A stretch of DNA of 64,000 nt from an uncultured bacterium (GTDB taxonomy: Bacteria; Bacillota; Clostridia; Oscillospirales; Ruminococcaceae): NCBI GenBank assembly GCA_905215965.1, contig CAJMSD010000006.1:124001-188000 (forward strand), in the 5' to 3' direction. Positions within the stretch are counted from its first letter, which is position 1. Each line of letters opens with the position of its first letter. Both the position numbers and the translations under genes were made by a program. Shown here in pieces: positions 6,548 to 19,172 of the stretch. The notes below the pieces were generated by a model. The model was not told the origin of the DNA and made no database searches. It was given only the letters and a program-made list of their open reading frames with translations.

Positions 6548-8644
6548 TTATCTTACGCCAAATAAAAGCTTATCGTATGCAGGGAACGGCCAATATTCTT
6601 CTGCGGTGATCACCTCTGCTTCGTCGGCATATTTACGCAGCGTTTCCATTGCCGGAAGAATCCGGTCGCGGACAAATTCCGACTGCTCCGTTACGCTGCT
6701 GATAGCTTTAAGGCTCTCTACTGCGCTCTCAAGGACTGAGGTATGCTCGTCTATAGCGTCGGTCAGGAACGAAAGCTTTTCAATAAGCTTTGTTTCGTAG
6801 CTGCATTTGAGATCTCCCAGAACTGCGCGCTTATCTGCCGACTGTTTTGCAGTATCGGCTGCGAATTTTGCAACGGCAGGAAGGATCTGCTTTCTTGACA
6901 TTGAGATCATCGTGCAGGCTTCGATATTTACCGATTTAACGTAGTTGTCAAGCATAATGTCGCATCTTGACTGAAGCTCGGCCTCTGTAAATACTCCGTG
7001 AGAAACAAGCGTCTTAACGTTCTTCTCGTCAAGAAGTTTCGGCATACAATCGGGAGTTGTTTTCAGGTTAAGAAGTCCGCGAACCTCTACGGCTTCCTTG
7101 ATCCAGTTGTCATCATAGCCGTTGCCGTTGAAAATGATCCTCTTATGCTTTTTGATAGTATCGCGGATAAGCTTTTGCAGAGTCTCATTGAAATCGTCCG
7201 CTCCCTCAAGAACATCGGCATACTGACGCAGACTTTCGGCAACAGCTGCATTAAGATGCATATTTGCGCATGAGATGCTGTTTGAAGAGCCAAGCATACG
7301 GAATTCGAACTTATTGCCCGTGAAAGCAAACGGACTTGTACGGTTTCTGTCGGTCGTATCGCATCTGAACTGCGGAAGAACGTCAACGCCAAGCTTCATA
7401 ACTCTTTTTTCTGCCGAGTTGTACGGAGTTCCCGATTCGATAGAATCAAGGACAGCTGTAAGCTCGTCGCCGAGGAATACCGAGATAACTGCCGGAGGAG
7501 CTTCGTTTGCTCCTAATCTGTGGTCGTTTCCGGCTGTGGCAACAGAAAGTCTGAGCAGATCCTGATAATCATCGACAGCCTTGATAACTGCGCAGAGGAA
7601 CAGCAGGAACTGAGCGTTTTCGTGGGGAGTGTCTCCGGGTGTGAGCAGATTTACTCCCGTATCGGTCGAGATAGACCAGTTGTTATGCTTACCCGAGCCG
7701 TTTACTCCTGCAAACGGTTTTTCGTGCAGCAGGCATACGAGACCGTGTTTGAGAGCGGTTTTCTGCATGATATCCATAGTAAGCTGGTTATGATCGGCAG
7801 CAATATTTGTCGAAGTATAAATAGGAGCAAGCTCGTGCTGTGCGGGAGCGACCTCGTTATGTTCGGTTTTGGCAAGTATGCCAAGCTTCCAAAGCTCGTT
7901 GTTAAGGTCTGCCATATATTCGGCAACTCTTGGCTTGATAGCGCCGAAATAATGGTCGTTCATTTCCTGACCCTTTGGCGGCATTGCTCCGAAAAGAGTT
8001 CTTCCCGTCATAATGAGATCCTGTCTGCGGTCGTAAAGATCTTTATCAACAAGGAAGTATTCCTGTTCGGGACCTACCGAGGTTTTTACACATTTAACGT
8101 TATCGTTGCCGAAAAGCTTTAAGATCCTCATAGCCTGACGATTGATGGCTTCCATAGAACGCAGAAGCGGAGTTTTCTTGTCAAGAGCTTCTCCGCAGTA
8201 TGAGCAGAAAGCTGTCGGAATGTAAAGAGTATTTCCCTTAACGAAAGCGTAAGAGGTAGGATCCCATGCCGTATAGCCTCTTGCTTCAAAGGTTGCTCTT
8301 AATCCTCCGGACGGGAAGGAGGAAGCGTCAGGCTCGCCTTTTACAAGCTCCTTGCCTGAAAATTCCATGATAACGCGTCCGTCGGGAGACGGGTTGATGA
8401 AGCTGTCGTGTTTTTCGGCAGTTATTCCCGTCAGCGGCTGGAACCAGTGAGTATAGTGAGTAGCGCCCTTGCTTACCGCCCAGTCTTTCATAGCGGAAGC
8501 TACCGCGTTGGCAATTGAAATATCAAGCGGCGTGCCCTCGTCGATCGTCTGCTTTAGAGATTTATAAACTTTGTCTGACAGAGTAGCTTTCATGATCCTG
8601 TCATCAAATACCATACTTCCGAAAATTTCCGTTACGTTTGTCAT
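6548..8644 (-). CDS. glnA: Glutamine synthetase type III
   Basis: A 698-residue enzyme joining ammonium to glutamate with ATP in the cytoplasm. It is GSIII (also called GlnN) by length (about 700 residues against about 450 for GSI) and by family sequence: an N-terminal domain with [12 protein letters not shown], then [10 protein letters not shown], and the glutamate/ATP site around [14 protein letters not shown]. It is the last gene of the five-gene leftward operon behind amt, with an 18-nt gap from dapL and a terminator just downstream. The context gives ammonium uptake, capture and PII sensing in one transcript. No separate promoter is seen before it. Confidence 0.95.
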   Translation of the reverse strand: MTNVTEIFGSMVFDDRIMKATLSDKVYKSLKQTIDEGTPLDISIANAVASAMKDWAVSKGATHYTHWFQPLTGITAEKHDSFINPSPDGRVIMEFSGKELVKGEPDASSFPSGGLRATFEARGYTAWDPTSYAFVKGNTLYIPTAFCSYCGEALDKKTPLLRSMEAINRQAMRILKLFGNDNVKCVKTSVGPEQEYFLVDKDLYDRRQDLIMTGRTLFGAMPPKGQEMNDHYFGAIKPRVAEYMADLNNELWKLGILAKTEHNEVAPAQHELAPIYTSTNIAADHNQLTMDIMQKTALKHGLVCLLHEKPFAGVNGSGKHNNWSISTDTGVNLLTPGDTPHENAQFLLFLCAVIKAVDDYQDLLRLSVATAGNDHRLGANEAPPAVISVFLGDELTAVLDSIESGTPYNSAEKRVMKLGVDVLPQFRCDTTDRNRTSPFAFTGNKFEFRMLGSSNSISCANMHLNAAVAESLRQYADVLEGADDFNETLQKLIRDTIKKHKRIIFNGNGYDDNWIKEAVEVRGLLNLKTTPDCMPKLLDEKNVKTLVSHGVFTEAELQSRCDIMLDNYVKSVNIEACTMISMSRKQILPAVAKFAADTAKQSADKRAVLGDLKCSYETKLIEKLSFLTDAIDEHTSVLESAVESLKAISSVTEQSEFVRDRILPAMETLRKYADEAEVITAEEYWPFPAYDKLLFGVR

Positions 8645-8662
8645 AATTGATTACCTCCGTTT

Positions 8663-11484
<2,822 letters not shown>

Positions 11485-11491
11485 TTAAATT

Positions 11492-12328
11492 TCAATCCAA
11501 TGTTTCTCCGTCGTATACAAATTCGGCAGGACCTTTCATAATAACGCTTTCATCAGATAAGTATTTTATTGTCAGGCTTCCACCTTTCAGCTTCACCGTA
11601 ATATCATCGTCATGTTTGCAGAAGCCGTTCAGTACGGCTGCGGCAGCGGAAGCGCAGGCTCCCGTTCCGCAGGCATGAGTTTCGCCGCTTCCGCGTTCCC
11701 ATACTCTCATTTCAAGCGTTTTTCCGTTGATCACCTTGACGAATTCGGTGTTTATTCTGTCGGGAAACATAATGTGATTTTCAAACAGAGGTCCGACTTT
11801 TTCAATATCGACTGCATTGACATCGTTCACAAAAACAACGGCATGAGGATTTCCTACCGATACGCAGGTTACGTTATAGATCTCTTTCCCGACTTCGAGA
11901 GGACAGCTTATGACCGAGCTTCCGCCAAAGCTTACGGGAATTTCCGACGGCTCGAGCCTTATGCTGCCCATGTCAACTTCTACGAGGCTTACCTTTCCGT
12001 TATCCACGGTAAGCTTTAGCTTTTTTATTCCCGAATTTGTTTCGAGAGTAAGCGAGGTCTTATCGGTAAGTCCTTTATCGTAGACGTATTTTCCGATGCA
12101 GCGCGTGGCGTTTCCGCACATCTTCGCCTCCGAACCGTCAGCATTGAATATCCTCATTCTGAAATCGGCTTTATTCGAAGGCATAATGAGCACAAGTCCG
12201 TCAGAGCCTATTCCGTAGCGTCTGCGGCTGAGCTTAACAGAAAGCTTTTCAGGCTCTTTTACTGTCTCCTCAAAGCAGTTTACGTAAATATAATCGTTTC
12301 CTATGCCGTGCATTTTTGTGAATTTCAT
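11492..12328 (-). CDS. dapF: Diaminopimelate epimerase
   Basis: A 278-residue cofactor-independent racemase converting LL- to meso-diaminopimelate. The two catalytic cysteines are visible in MCGNATRC and HACGTGA, with the family start KMHGIGNDYIYV. Two pseudo-symmetric halves are of normal length. It lies 19 nt downstream of amt and 22 nt upstream of pyrG in the same operon. Confidence 0.96.
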   Translation of the reverse strand: MKFTKMHGIGNDYIYVNCFEETVKEPEKLSVKLSRRRYGIGSDGLVLIMPSNKADFRMRIFNADGSEAKMCGNATRCIGKYVYDKGLTDKTSLTLETNSGIKKLKLTVDNGKVSLVEVDMGSIRLEPSEIPVSFGGSSVISCPLEVGKEIYNVTCVSVGNPHAVVFVNDVNAVDIEKVGPLFENHIMFPDRINTEFVKVINGKTLEMRVWERGSGETHACGTGACASAAAAVLNGFCKHDDDITVKLKGGSLTIKYLSDESVIMKGPAEFVYDGETLD

Positions 12329-12347
12329 AATATACTGTCACCCTCCG

Positions 12348-14132
12348 TTATTTCTCTTCGACGTCAAGAAGCGCAGCCTGCGCCTGTTCTCCGGTGCGGA
12401 TCTTTACAACGTTTTCAACATCGTAAATGAAAAGCTTTCCGTCGCCGATATGACCTGTATAGAGCACTTCTCTTGCAGTGCTGATAACTTTATCTACAGG
12501 CACCGAGCCTACAACTATTTCGGCTTTTACCTTTGGAAGCAGATTTACTTCAAGAGGCGCGCCTCTGTAGTATCCCGTCTGTCCCTTCTGAGTTCCGCAG
12601 CCGAGTACGTTTGTGACCGTGATACCTGTTATATCGATAGCTTCCATAGCGGAAATAAAGTCCTGAAGTTTATTCTGTTTGAATATGGCAACGATTTTTG
12701 TCAGCTTTCCGCTGCCTGTGTTTGCCGTGTAGCTTTCGACCTCGACAGATTTTTCTACGGAAACCTTTGTTACGCTCTTTGCGTCTTCCTTTGTATAGCC
12801 AAGCATTGCTTCATTCATTGCAGGAGCAAAGTCGGCATAAGATGAAACAAGCCCGTGTTCTGTAACGTCAAGACCGATGATCTCCTCCTGTTCGGAAGCT
12901 CTGAGACCGATCGTGTGCTTGATGACCTGGAAAACGATTATCATTGTTACGACTGTCCAGCCGCCTACCGCGAGAACGCCGAGAAGCTGTTTGCCGAGAA
13001 GCTCGAATCCGCCGCCGTAAAATAAACCTTTTCCTGCAATTCCGCTTGCGCCGCCGTCCTGAGCAATAGCAAATCCGGGAGCCTTATCCGTTGCGAAAAG
13101 ACCGACTGCGATCGTTCCCCAGAGACCGTTCATCATATGAACCGCGACTGCTCCGACGGGATCGTCAACGTGGAGAACGTAATCAAGGAACCATACTCCG
13201 AAGCATACGAGAAGTCCTGAAACGATACCGACTATAAGCGCGCCGAAGCAATCAAGAACGTCGCATCCTGCCGTGATTCCGACAAGTCCGGCGAGAGAAG
13301 CGTTAAGGCACATTGAAACATCTGGCTTTCCGTATTTGAGCCATGTGAATATCATGCAGGTAACTGTTGCGATCGCCGGAGCTACGGTTGTTGTAAGGAA
13401 GATAGAACCGAGCATCTTGACAGACTGTGAAGCGGCAGGGTTGAAGCCGTACCAGCCAAACCAAAGAATGAATACGCCGAGAGCGCCAATAGTGAGGTTA
13501 TGTCCCGGAATGGCGTTTACTTTTATTTCGCCGTCTTTGGTCTTGGTGAATTTACCGATACGAGGTCCGAGGATAGTCGCTCCCACAAGAGCGGAGATAC
13601 CGCCGACCATATGGATAGCGCATGAACCCGAAAGATCGTGGAATCCAAGCTGATAAAGCCAGCCGTCGGAATTCCAGATCCAGTGAGCCTCGATAGGATA
13701 TATCAAAGCGCTGATAACGCCCGAATATATACAATATGAAATGAATTTTGTACGTTCTGCCATTGCTCCGGAAACGATAGTTGCCGTTGTTGCGCAGAAT
13801 ACGAGGTTGAATACAAAGTTGGAAAAATCAAAGTTGTCATAAGCCGTGAAAATATCAAATCCGGGTTTTCCTATGATTCCCAAAACGTCTTCGCCGAGAA
13901 GGAGTCCGAATCCGATAAGTATGAACATTACCGTTCCAATACAGAAGTCCATAAGGTTCTTCATGATAATGTTTCCGGCGTTTTTTGCCCTTGTGAAGCC
14001 GGTCTCAACCATTGCGAAGCCTGCCTGCATGAAGAATACGAGCGCGACCGCTATGAGAAACCATACTCCGAAAATCATTTTTTCAGATCCGTCAAGAGCC
14101 TGAGCGATAATACTTTCAGCTGTGTCGATCAT
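12348..14132 (-). CDS. amt: Ammonium transporter with fused C-terminal PII domain
   Basis: A 594-residue membrane protein. Residues 1 to about 415 form an Amt/MEP/Rh channel (AGFAMVETGFTRAKNAGNII and many hydrophobic helices). After a polar linker, residues from about 475 to 594 form a complete PII (GlnB/GlnK) domain with a T loop (QKGQTGYYRGAPLEV then LPKVKAEIVV) and the B-loop TGHIGDGKLF. PII normally plugs Amt when nitrogen is plentiful; here it is tethered. The tyrosine uridylylated in enteric PII (Tyr51) is Leu here, so control by uridylylation is unlikely. First gene of the leftward nitrogen operon, with a structured leader. Confidence 0.95.
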   Translation of the reverse strand: MIDTAESIIAQALDGSEKMIFGVWFLIAVALVFFMQAGFAMVETGFTRAKNAGNIIMKNLMDFCIGTVMFILIGFGLLLGEDVLGIIGKPGFDIFTAYDNFDFSNFVFNLVFCATTATIVSGAMAERTKFISYCIYSGVISALIYPIEAHWIWNSDGWLYQLGFHDLSGSCAIHMVGGISALVGATILGPRIGKFTKTKDGEIKVNAIPGHNLTIGALGVFILWFGWYGFNPAASQSVKMLGSIFLTTTVAPAIATVTCMIFTWLKYGKPDVSMCLNASLAGLVGITAGCDVLDCFGALIVGIVSGLLVCFGVWFLDYVLHVDDPVGAVAVHMMNGLWGTIAVGLFATDKAPGFAIAQDGGASGIAGKGLFYGGGFELLGKQLLGVLAVGGWTVVTMIIVFQVIKHTIGLRASEQEEIIGLDVTEHGLVSSYADFAPAMNEAMLGYTKEDAKSVTKVSVEKSVEVESYTANTGSGKLTKIVAIFKQNKLQDFISAMEAIDITGITVTNVLGCGTQKGQTGYYRGAPLEVNLLPKVKAEIVVGSVPVDKVISTAREVLYTGHIGDGKLFIYDVENVVKIRTGEQAQAALLDVEEK

Positions 14133-14157
14133 ATTAATATACCTCCTTAAAATATTC

Positions 14158-14247
14158 AGGATCTGCCGGTTTATTTATTAAAACAGATCCTCAGCAACGC
14201 AGAAAGGGGTGCATGAATAAGCCTTAAAGGCATTCACGCACCCCTTT
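14158..14247 (-). other. amt 5' UTR with two stable hairpins
   Basis: A long stem (14203-14212 with 14238-14247, extended inward by TGAAT/ATTCA and GCC/GGC) is followed on the minus strand by an 8-bp stem (14158-14165 with 14184-14191) about 10 nt before the ribosome site at 14141-14148. The second could affect translation of amt. No known riboswitch class is recognised. Confidence 0.5.
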
Positions 14248-14272
14248 GTGCAAGTATATTATAAGCGCTTAT

Positions 14273-14310
14273 AAAAAAAGAGAGACTGCCGACCTTAATA
14301 AAGTCCGCAG
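14273..14310 (-). terminator. Promoter-proximal terminator-like hairpin in the amt leader
   Basis: On the minus strand CTGC-GAC pairs with GTC-GCAG (14303-14310 with 14286-14293, one mismatch), then comes UCUCUC and seven U residues. It begins about 16 nt after the predicted start. Its 5' arm overlaps the 3' arm of a competing small hairpin (14318-14321 with 14308-14311) with hexaloop AAAGGG. This would allow a terminator/antiterminator choice. Confidence 0.5.
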
Positions 14311-14332
14311 CCCCTTTGCTGTTTACGTTATC

Positions 14333-14361
14333 AGTATACTCTCAAAAGAAAATATTGTCAA
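14333..14361 (-). promoter_or_regulatory. Sigma-A promoter of the amt-glnA operon
   Basis: Minus strand TTGACA (14356-14361), a 17-nt spacer and TATACT (14333-14338). Predicted start about 14326, giving a leader of about 190 nt before amt. Confidence 0.75.
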
Positions 14362-14458
14362 GCAAAAAGGCGGATTTTTTGTTTTGTAAAGTTTTGGATG
14401 CTGAAATCAATGATTTTCGCCGCTGAAAATTTAAAAAAGTTATTTTTTCAAAAAACCA

Positions 14459-14487
14459 TTGACATTTCTCAGCGCCGGTGATAGAAT
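14459..14487 (+). promoter_or_regulatory. Sigma-A promoter of the gltB operon
   Basis: TTGACA (14459-14464), 17 nt, TAGAAT (14482-14487). It lies about 100 bp from the divergent amt promoter. The A/T-rich gap between them holds no other gene. Confidence 0.75.
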
Positions 14488-14501
14488 ATAGCAGAACAAG
14501 G

Positions 14502-14549
14502 ACGTTCGCAACGGCATATTCTGCTGATGCGGGCGTTTTTTCTTTTTTT
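14502..14549 (+). terminator. Leader terminator of gltB
   Basis: A 9-bp stem with two G-U pairs (14502-14510 with 14528-14536) and a 17-nt loop are followed by a 13-nt T-rich run. It begins within 10 nt of the predicted start and about 90 nt before gltB. A competing hairpin (14494-14497 with 14504-14507) has hexaloop AAGGAC and uses the terminator's 5' arm, so attenuation is likely. Confidence 0.65.
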
Positions 14550-14636
14550 ACGGAATTTATCCGCTGAAAATACGGTAAATACGTATGAAATCGGCTTTTC
14601 GGAAAAGCTTTTTACACTTGAAAGGATGTGACTTGA

Positions 14637-17600
14637 ATGGATAACTTCAGAATACAAGATCCATTTTCCGAGCACGGACTGTACAGTCCCGAATTTGAGC
14701 ACGATAACTGTGGAATTGGCGCTGTGGTAAATATAAACGGAATAAGATCCCATAAAGTGGTTGACAACGCTCTTACCATAGTTGAACGGCTTGAGCATCG
14801 TGCCGGCAAGGACGCCGACGGAAAAACCGGGGACGGCGTGGGAATACTGACGCAGCTCCCCTGTGAATTATTCAGAGCCGAAACCGAAAAGCTTGGATTC
14901 AGCATAGGTGACAACGGCGATTTCGGTGTGGGAATGTTCTTTTTTCCGCAGAACGAGCTTAAAAGAAACCGCGCCAAAAAGCTGTTTGAGATAGTCTGCG
15001 AAAAGGAAGAGCTTGAATTTCTCGGCTGGAGAAGCGTTCCTGTTAACAGCGCGATACTCGGCAGACAGGCGTTTGAAAAGATGCCGTGTATCGTTCAGGG
15101 CTTTGTAAAGCGTCCTGCGGACTGTGCAAAGGGAATCGAGTTCGACCGCCGTCTTTATACGGCAAGACGCGTCTTTGAACAGGCTGAGGAAAATACCTAC
15201 GTATGCTCGCTTTCAAGCAGAACTGTCGTTTATAAGGGCATGATGCTTGTTACCGAATTAAGAGAATTTTATACCGATCTCAAAAGCGAAAACTATAAAT
15301 CTGCTCTTGCTCTTGTACATTCGCGCTTTTCAACGAATACAAATCCGAGCTGGCAGAAGGCTCACCCAAACAGATTCATAGTTCATAACGGAGAAATAAA
15401 TACCATAAAAGGAAACGCGGATAAGATGCTTTCCCGCGAGGATGCGGCTTACAGCTCGGCTATAGGCAGTCAGCTTCATAAAATAATGCCGGCTGTAAAC
15501 AGAAAAAATTCGGATTCCGCACAGCTTGACAATGCTCTTGAATTTATGCTTATGGCAGGAATGCCCCTTCCTCTTGCGGTTATGACGGCGATTCCCGAGC
15601 CGTGGAAAAACAACAGGGAGCTTTCGGAGAGCGTAAAGGATTTTTATCAGTATTACGCTGCAATGATGGAGCCTTGGGACGGCCCTGCTTCAATTCTGTT
15701 TTCCGACGGAGATATCGTAGGAGCGGTTCTTGACAGAAACGGATTGCGTCCGTCCAGATACTGCATAACGGACGACGGTTTTCTTGTGCTTTCGTCGGAA
15801 ACAGGCTGTGTTGACATTCCCGAAGAGAAAATAGTTTTAAAGGACAGACTTCGTGCAGGAAAAATGCTGCTTGTGGATACGGTAAACGGAAAGCTTATAA
15901 GCGATTCGGAAATAAAAAATTACTACGCATCACGTCAGCCCTACGGAGAGTGGCTCGACGCAAATCTTGTTCATCTCGGCGATCTGCATATTCCAAACAA
16001 AAAGCTTGACGATCATAACAGCAGCGAGCTTCAGAAGCTTCAGAAGGCATTCGGCTACTCTTATGAGGAGGTTATGAACAGTATCCTTCCAATGGCTGAA
16101 AACGGCGCTGAACCGATAGCTTCAATGGGTTCGGATATACCTCTTCCGCCGCTTGACGACAGAAACATTCCGCTGTTCAATTATTTCCGCCAGCAGTTTG
16201 CGCAGGTGACGAATCCGCCGATAGACGCTATTCGCGAAGAGATAGTTACCGATACAAGCGTTTATCTCGGCTGTGCAGGAAATATACTCGAAGAAAAGCC
16301 GGAAAATTGCCGAATGCTTAAAATAGAGAATCCTATCCTTACGGGAACAGATCTGCTTAAAATTAAAAATATACGCATCAAGGGATTCAAATCGGCAGTA
16401 ATTCCGATCACGTATTATATCGGAGCTTCTCTTGAATCGGCTATAGAAAAAATGTTCATTGCGGCTGACAAGGCTTACCATGAGGGAGCAAATATACTTA
16501 TTCTTTCGGACAGAAGCGTTGACGAATATCATGCTGCGATCCCGTCACTGCTTGCGGTTTCGGCAATGCAGCAGCATCTTGTGGCAGCCAAAAAGCGTAC
16601 CTCGGTATCTATGATAATCGAGAGCGCAGAGCCGCGCGAGGTGCATCACTTTGCAGCTCTTCTCGGTTACGGCGCAAGCGCGGTAAATCCGTATCTTGCT
16701 CACGAGACCATTCACGAGCTTATAAATACGGGTATGCTGGATAAGGACTTTTACGCTGCCGAAAACGATTACAACAATGCTATTCTTAAAGGGATCGTAA
16801 AGATTGCGTCCAAAATGGGAATATCCACGATCCAGTCATATAAGGCTTCGAGACTTTTTGAGGCTGTCGGAATATCCAAAGAAGTAACGGACAAATATTT
16901 CAGCGGAACGGTCAGCAGGATCGGCGGCATAAGCTTAAAGGATATCAGCAGAAGCATAGAAGCTCTTCACAACGCTGCCTTTGATCCGCTCAGACTTGGC
17001 GTAAGCTCTCAGCTTGAAAGCGCAGGCAGCCATAATTTAAGAAGCGGAAAAACTCAGCATTTATATACTCCCGAAACGATACATCTTCTTCAGGAATCGG
17101 TGCGCACGGGAAATTATGAAACGTTCAGGGCTTATTCAAAAGCCGTAGCGGCTGAGGATAAATTCCTCACACTGAGAAGTCTGCTTGATATCAATTTTGA
17201 TGAAAACGGCGGAATCCCTATCGACGAGGTCGAAAGCGTTGAAAGTATATGCCGCAGATTCAAAACCGGAGCAATGTCTTACGGTTCGATATCTCAGGAA
17301 GCGCACGAAACTCTTGCTCTGGCAATGAACGCGATCGGCGGAAGATCAAACAGCGGCGAGGGCGGAGAAAGCCCCGAACGTCTCAAGTCGGACCGCTGTT
17401 CCGCTATCAAGCAGGTTGCTTCCGGAAGATTCGGAGTTACGGCGGAATATCTTGCTTCGGCAAATGAAATACAGATAAAAATGGCTCAGGGCGCAAAGCC
17501 CGGCGAGGGCGGACATCTTCCTGCCGGAAAGGTATATCCGCATATTGCAAGGACACGTCATTCGACCGCAGGTGTGGGACTTATATCTCCTCCTCCGCAT

Positions 17601-19169
17601 CACGATATTTATTCGATAGAGGATCTTGCGCAGCTTATATACGATCTGAAAAACACAAATAAAAAAGCGCGCATATCCGTTAAGCTTGTTGCTGAGGCAG
17701 GAGTAGGCACGGTTGCGGCAGGCGTTGCCAAAGCAGGCGCGCAGGTAATACTTATATCCGGTTTTGACGGAGGTACGGGAGCAGCTCCGAAAAGCTCTAT
17801 CTACAATGCAGGTCTGCCGCTTGAGCTTGGCGTTGCCGAGACTCACCAGACGCTTGTGCTGAACGGTCTGCGCTCTATGGTAAGGCTTGAGACCGACGGA
17901 AAGCTTATGAACGGCCGAGACGTTCTTGTCGCTGCGCTTCTCGGAGCTGAGGAGTTCGGTTTTGCGACTGCTCCGCTGATAGCGCTCGGCTGCGCGATGA
18001 TGAGAGTATGCAACCTTGATACCTGTCCTATGGGCATAGCTACGCAGAATCCCGAGCTTAGAAAGCGTTTCAGAGGAAAACCCGAGTACGTTATAAACTT
18101 TATGCATTTTGTCGCTCAGGAGCTTCGCGAGTATATGGCGAAGCTTGGTATCAGAACAGTTGACGAGCTTATCGGCAGAACAGATCTGCTGCGCAAAAAA
18201 GACGATCTTCCGCCTAAAGCGGACAGCATTGATTTTTCAGCAATACTTGGAAGTCCGTGCAACTGCTGCTTTGACCCGAATAATGTTTACGATTTCAAGC
18301 TTGAGGAAACTGCCGATGAAAATAAGCTTATTGCCGAGTTTGGAGCTGCTCTGAAAAAGGGAACCAAAAAATCCATTAAGGTAAACGTCAAAAATACCGA
18401 CCGTTCCTTCGGTACGCTTTTCGGTTCTGAAATTACCGCGAAATACGGCGAAAACGGCTTGGCTGACGATATGCTTACGGTCAATTGCTTCGGCAACGGA
18501 GGACAGAGCTTCGGAGCGTTTATTCCCAAGGGTCTTACTCTTGTGCTTACAGGCGACAGCAACGATTATTTCGGCAAGGGACTTTCGGGAGGCCGGCTTA
18601 TTCTTAAAGCTCCGGAATGCTCTTCCGAAAGAGCGGATAAAAATATTATTACCGGAAACGTTGCGCTTTACGGAGCTACATCGGGTAAAGCTTTCATAAA
18701 CGGTATCGCAGGAGAGAGATTCTGCGTAAGAAATTCGGGAGCGTCTGCGGTATGCGAGGGCGCGGGCGATCACGGCTGCGAGTACATGACAGGCGGAACA
18801 GTCGTTATACTGGGAAAAACAGGACGGAACTTCGCCGCAGGAATGTCGGGCGGAACAGCTTACGTTCTTGACGAGGACAACGATCTTTACACCCGTTTGA
18901 ATAAAGCTCTCGTAAATCACTGCGTAATTACCGAGCCGCAGGATATTTCCAAGCTTAAAGAGCTTATCACCGAGCATTATGAAGCGACAGGCTCTGTAAT
19001 TGCGGAAAAAATACTTGCGGATCTTGACAAATATCTGCCTAAATTTAAAAAGGTTATCCCATACGATTATGAAAAAATGCTCCGCATAACGGCAGAGCTT
19101 GAAGCAAAGGGACTGACCCGAGAGGAAGCTGAAACGGAAGCTTTCTATGTCAACTTAAAGGAGGCTTAG
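14637..19169 (+). CDS. gltB: Glutamate synthase large subunit
   Basis: A 1510-residue enzyme that moves the glutamine amide to 2-oxoglutarate. A 24-residue propeptide precedes Cys25 in DNCGIGAVV, the nucleophile of the class II amidotransferase domain. Then come the central domain, the FMN-binding synthase domain with GGRSNSGEGGESPER and the Fe-S region CNLDTCPMGIATQ, and the C-terminal GXGXG beta-helix domain. Normal full length. It starts 467 nt downstream of the leader promoter region and is followed by gltD after 3 nt. It completes the GS-GOGAT cycle with the divergent glnA operon. Confidence 0.96.
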   Translation: MDNFRIQDPFSEHGLYSPEFEHDNCGIGAVVNINGIRSHKVVDNALTIVERLEHRAGKDADGKTGDGVGILTQLPCELFRAETEKLGFSIGDNGDFGVGMFFFPQNELKRNRAKKLFEIVCEKEELEFLGWRSVPVNSAILGRQAFEKMPCIVQGFVKRPADCAKGIEFDRRLYTARRVFEQAEENTYVCSLSSRTVVYKGMMLVTELREFYTDLKSENYKSALALVHSRFSTNTNPSWQKAHPNRFIVHNGEINTIKGNADKMLSREDAAYSSAIGSQLHKIMPAVNRKNSDSAQLDNALEFMLMAGMPLPLAVMTAIPEPWKNNRELSESVKDFYQYYAAMMEPWDGPASILFSDGDIVGAVLDRNGLRPSRYCITDDGFLVLSSETGCVDIPEEKIVLKDRLRAGKMLLVDTVNGKLISDSEIKNYYASRQPYGEWLDANLVHLGDLHIPNKKLDDHNSSELQKLQKAFGYSYEEVMNSILPMAENGAEPIASMGSDIPLPPLDDRNIPLFNYFRQQFAQVTNPPIDAIREEIVTDTSVYLGCAGNILEEKPENCRMLKIENPILTGTDLLKIKNIRIKGFKSAVIPITYYIGASLESAIEKMFIAADKAYHEGANILILSDRSVDEYHAAIPSLLAVSAMQQHLVAAKKRTSVSMIIESAEPREVHHFAALLGYGASAVNPYLAHETIHELINTGMLDKDFYAAENDYNNAILKGIVKIASKMGISTIQSYKASRLFEAVGISKEVTDKYFSGTVSRIGGISLKDISRSIEALHNAAFDPLRLGVSSQLESAGSHNLRSGKTQHLYTPETIHLLQESVRTGNYETFRAYSKAVAAEDKFLTLRSLLDINFDENGGIPIDEVESVESICRRFKTGAMSYGSISQEAHETLALAMNAIGGRSNSGEGGESPERLKSDRCSAIKQVASGRFGVTAEYLASANEIQIKMAQGAKPGEGGHLPAGKVYPHIARTRHSTAGVGLISPPPHHDIYSIEDLAQLIYDLKNTNKKARISVKLVAEAGVGTVAAGVAKAGAQVILISGFDGGTGAAPKSSIYNAGLPLELGVAETHQTLVLNGLRSMVRLETDGKLMNGRDVLVAALLGAEEFGFATAPLIALGCAMMRVCNLDTCPMGIATQNPELRKRFRGKPEYVINFMHFVAQELREYMAKLGIRTVDELIGRTDLLRKKDDLPPKADSIDFSAILGSPCNCCFDPNNVYDFKLEETADENKLIAEFGAALKKGTKKSIKVNVKNTDRSFGTLFGSEITAKYGENGLADDMLTVNCFGNGGQSFGAFIPKGLTLVLTGDSNDYFGKGLSGGRLILKAPECSSERADKNIITGNVALYGATSGKAFINGIAGERFCVRNSGASAVCEGAGDHGCEYMTGGTVVILGKTGRNFAAGMSGGTAYVLDEDNDLYTRLNKALVNHCVITEPQDISKLKELITEHYEATGSVIAEKILADLDKYLPKFKKVIPYDYEKMLRITAELEAKGLTREEAETEAFYVNLKEA

Positions 19170-19172
19170 ATC

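Noticed and set aside
14490..14525. AGCAGAA/TTCTGCT as a gltB antiterminator stem
   Set aside because: The left arm overlaps the predicted transcription start, so most of it would not be in the RNA. The hexaloop hairpin is the better competitor.
14490..14549. gltB leader as a cyanobacterial-type glutamine riboswitch (glnA motif)
   Set aside because: It has CGTTC and ACGG pieces but lacks the three-stem core and the conserved purine loops of that class.
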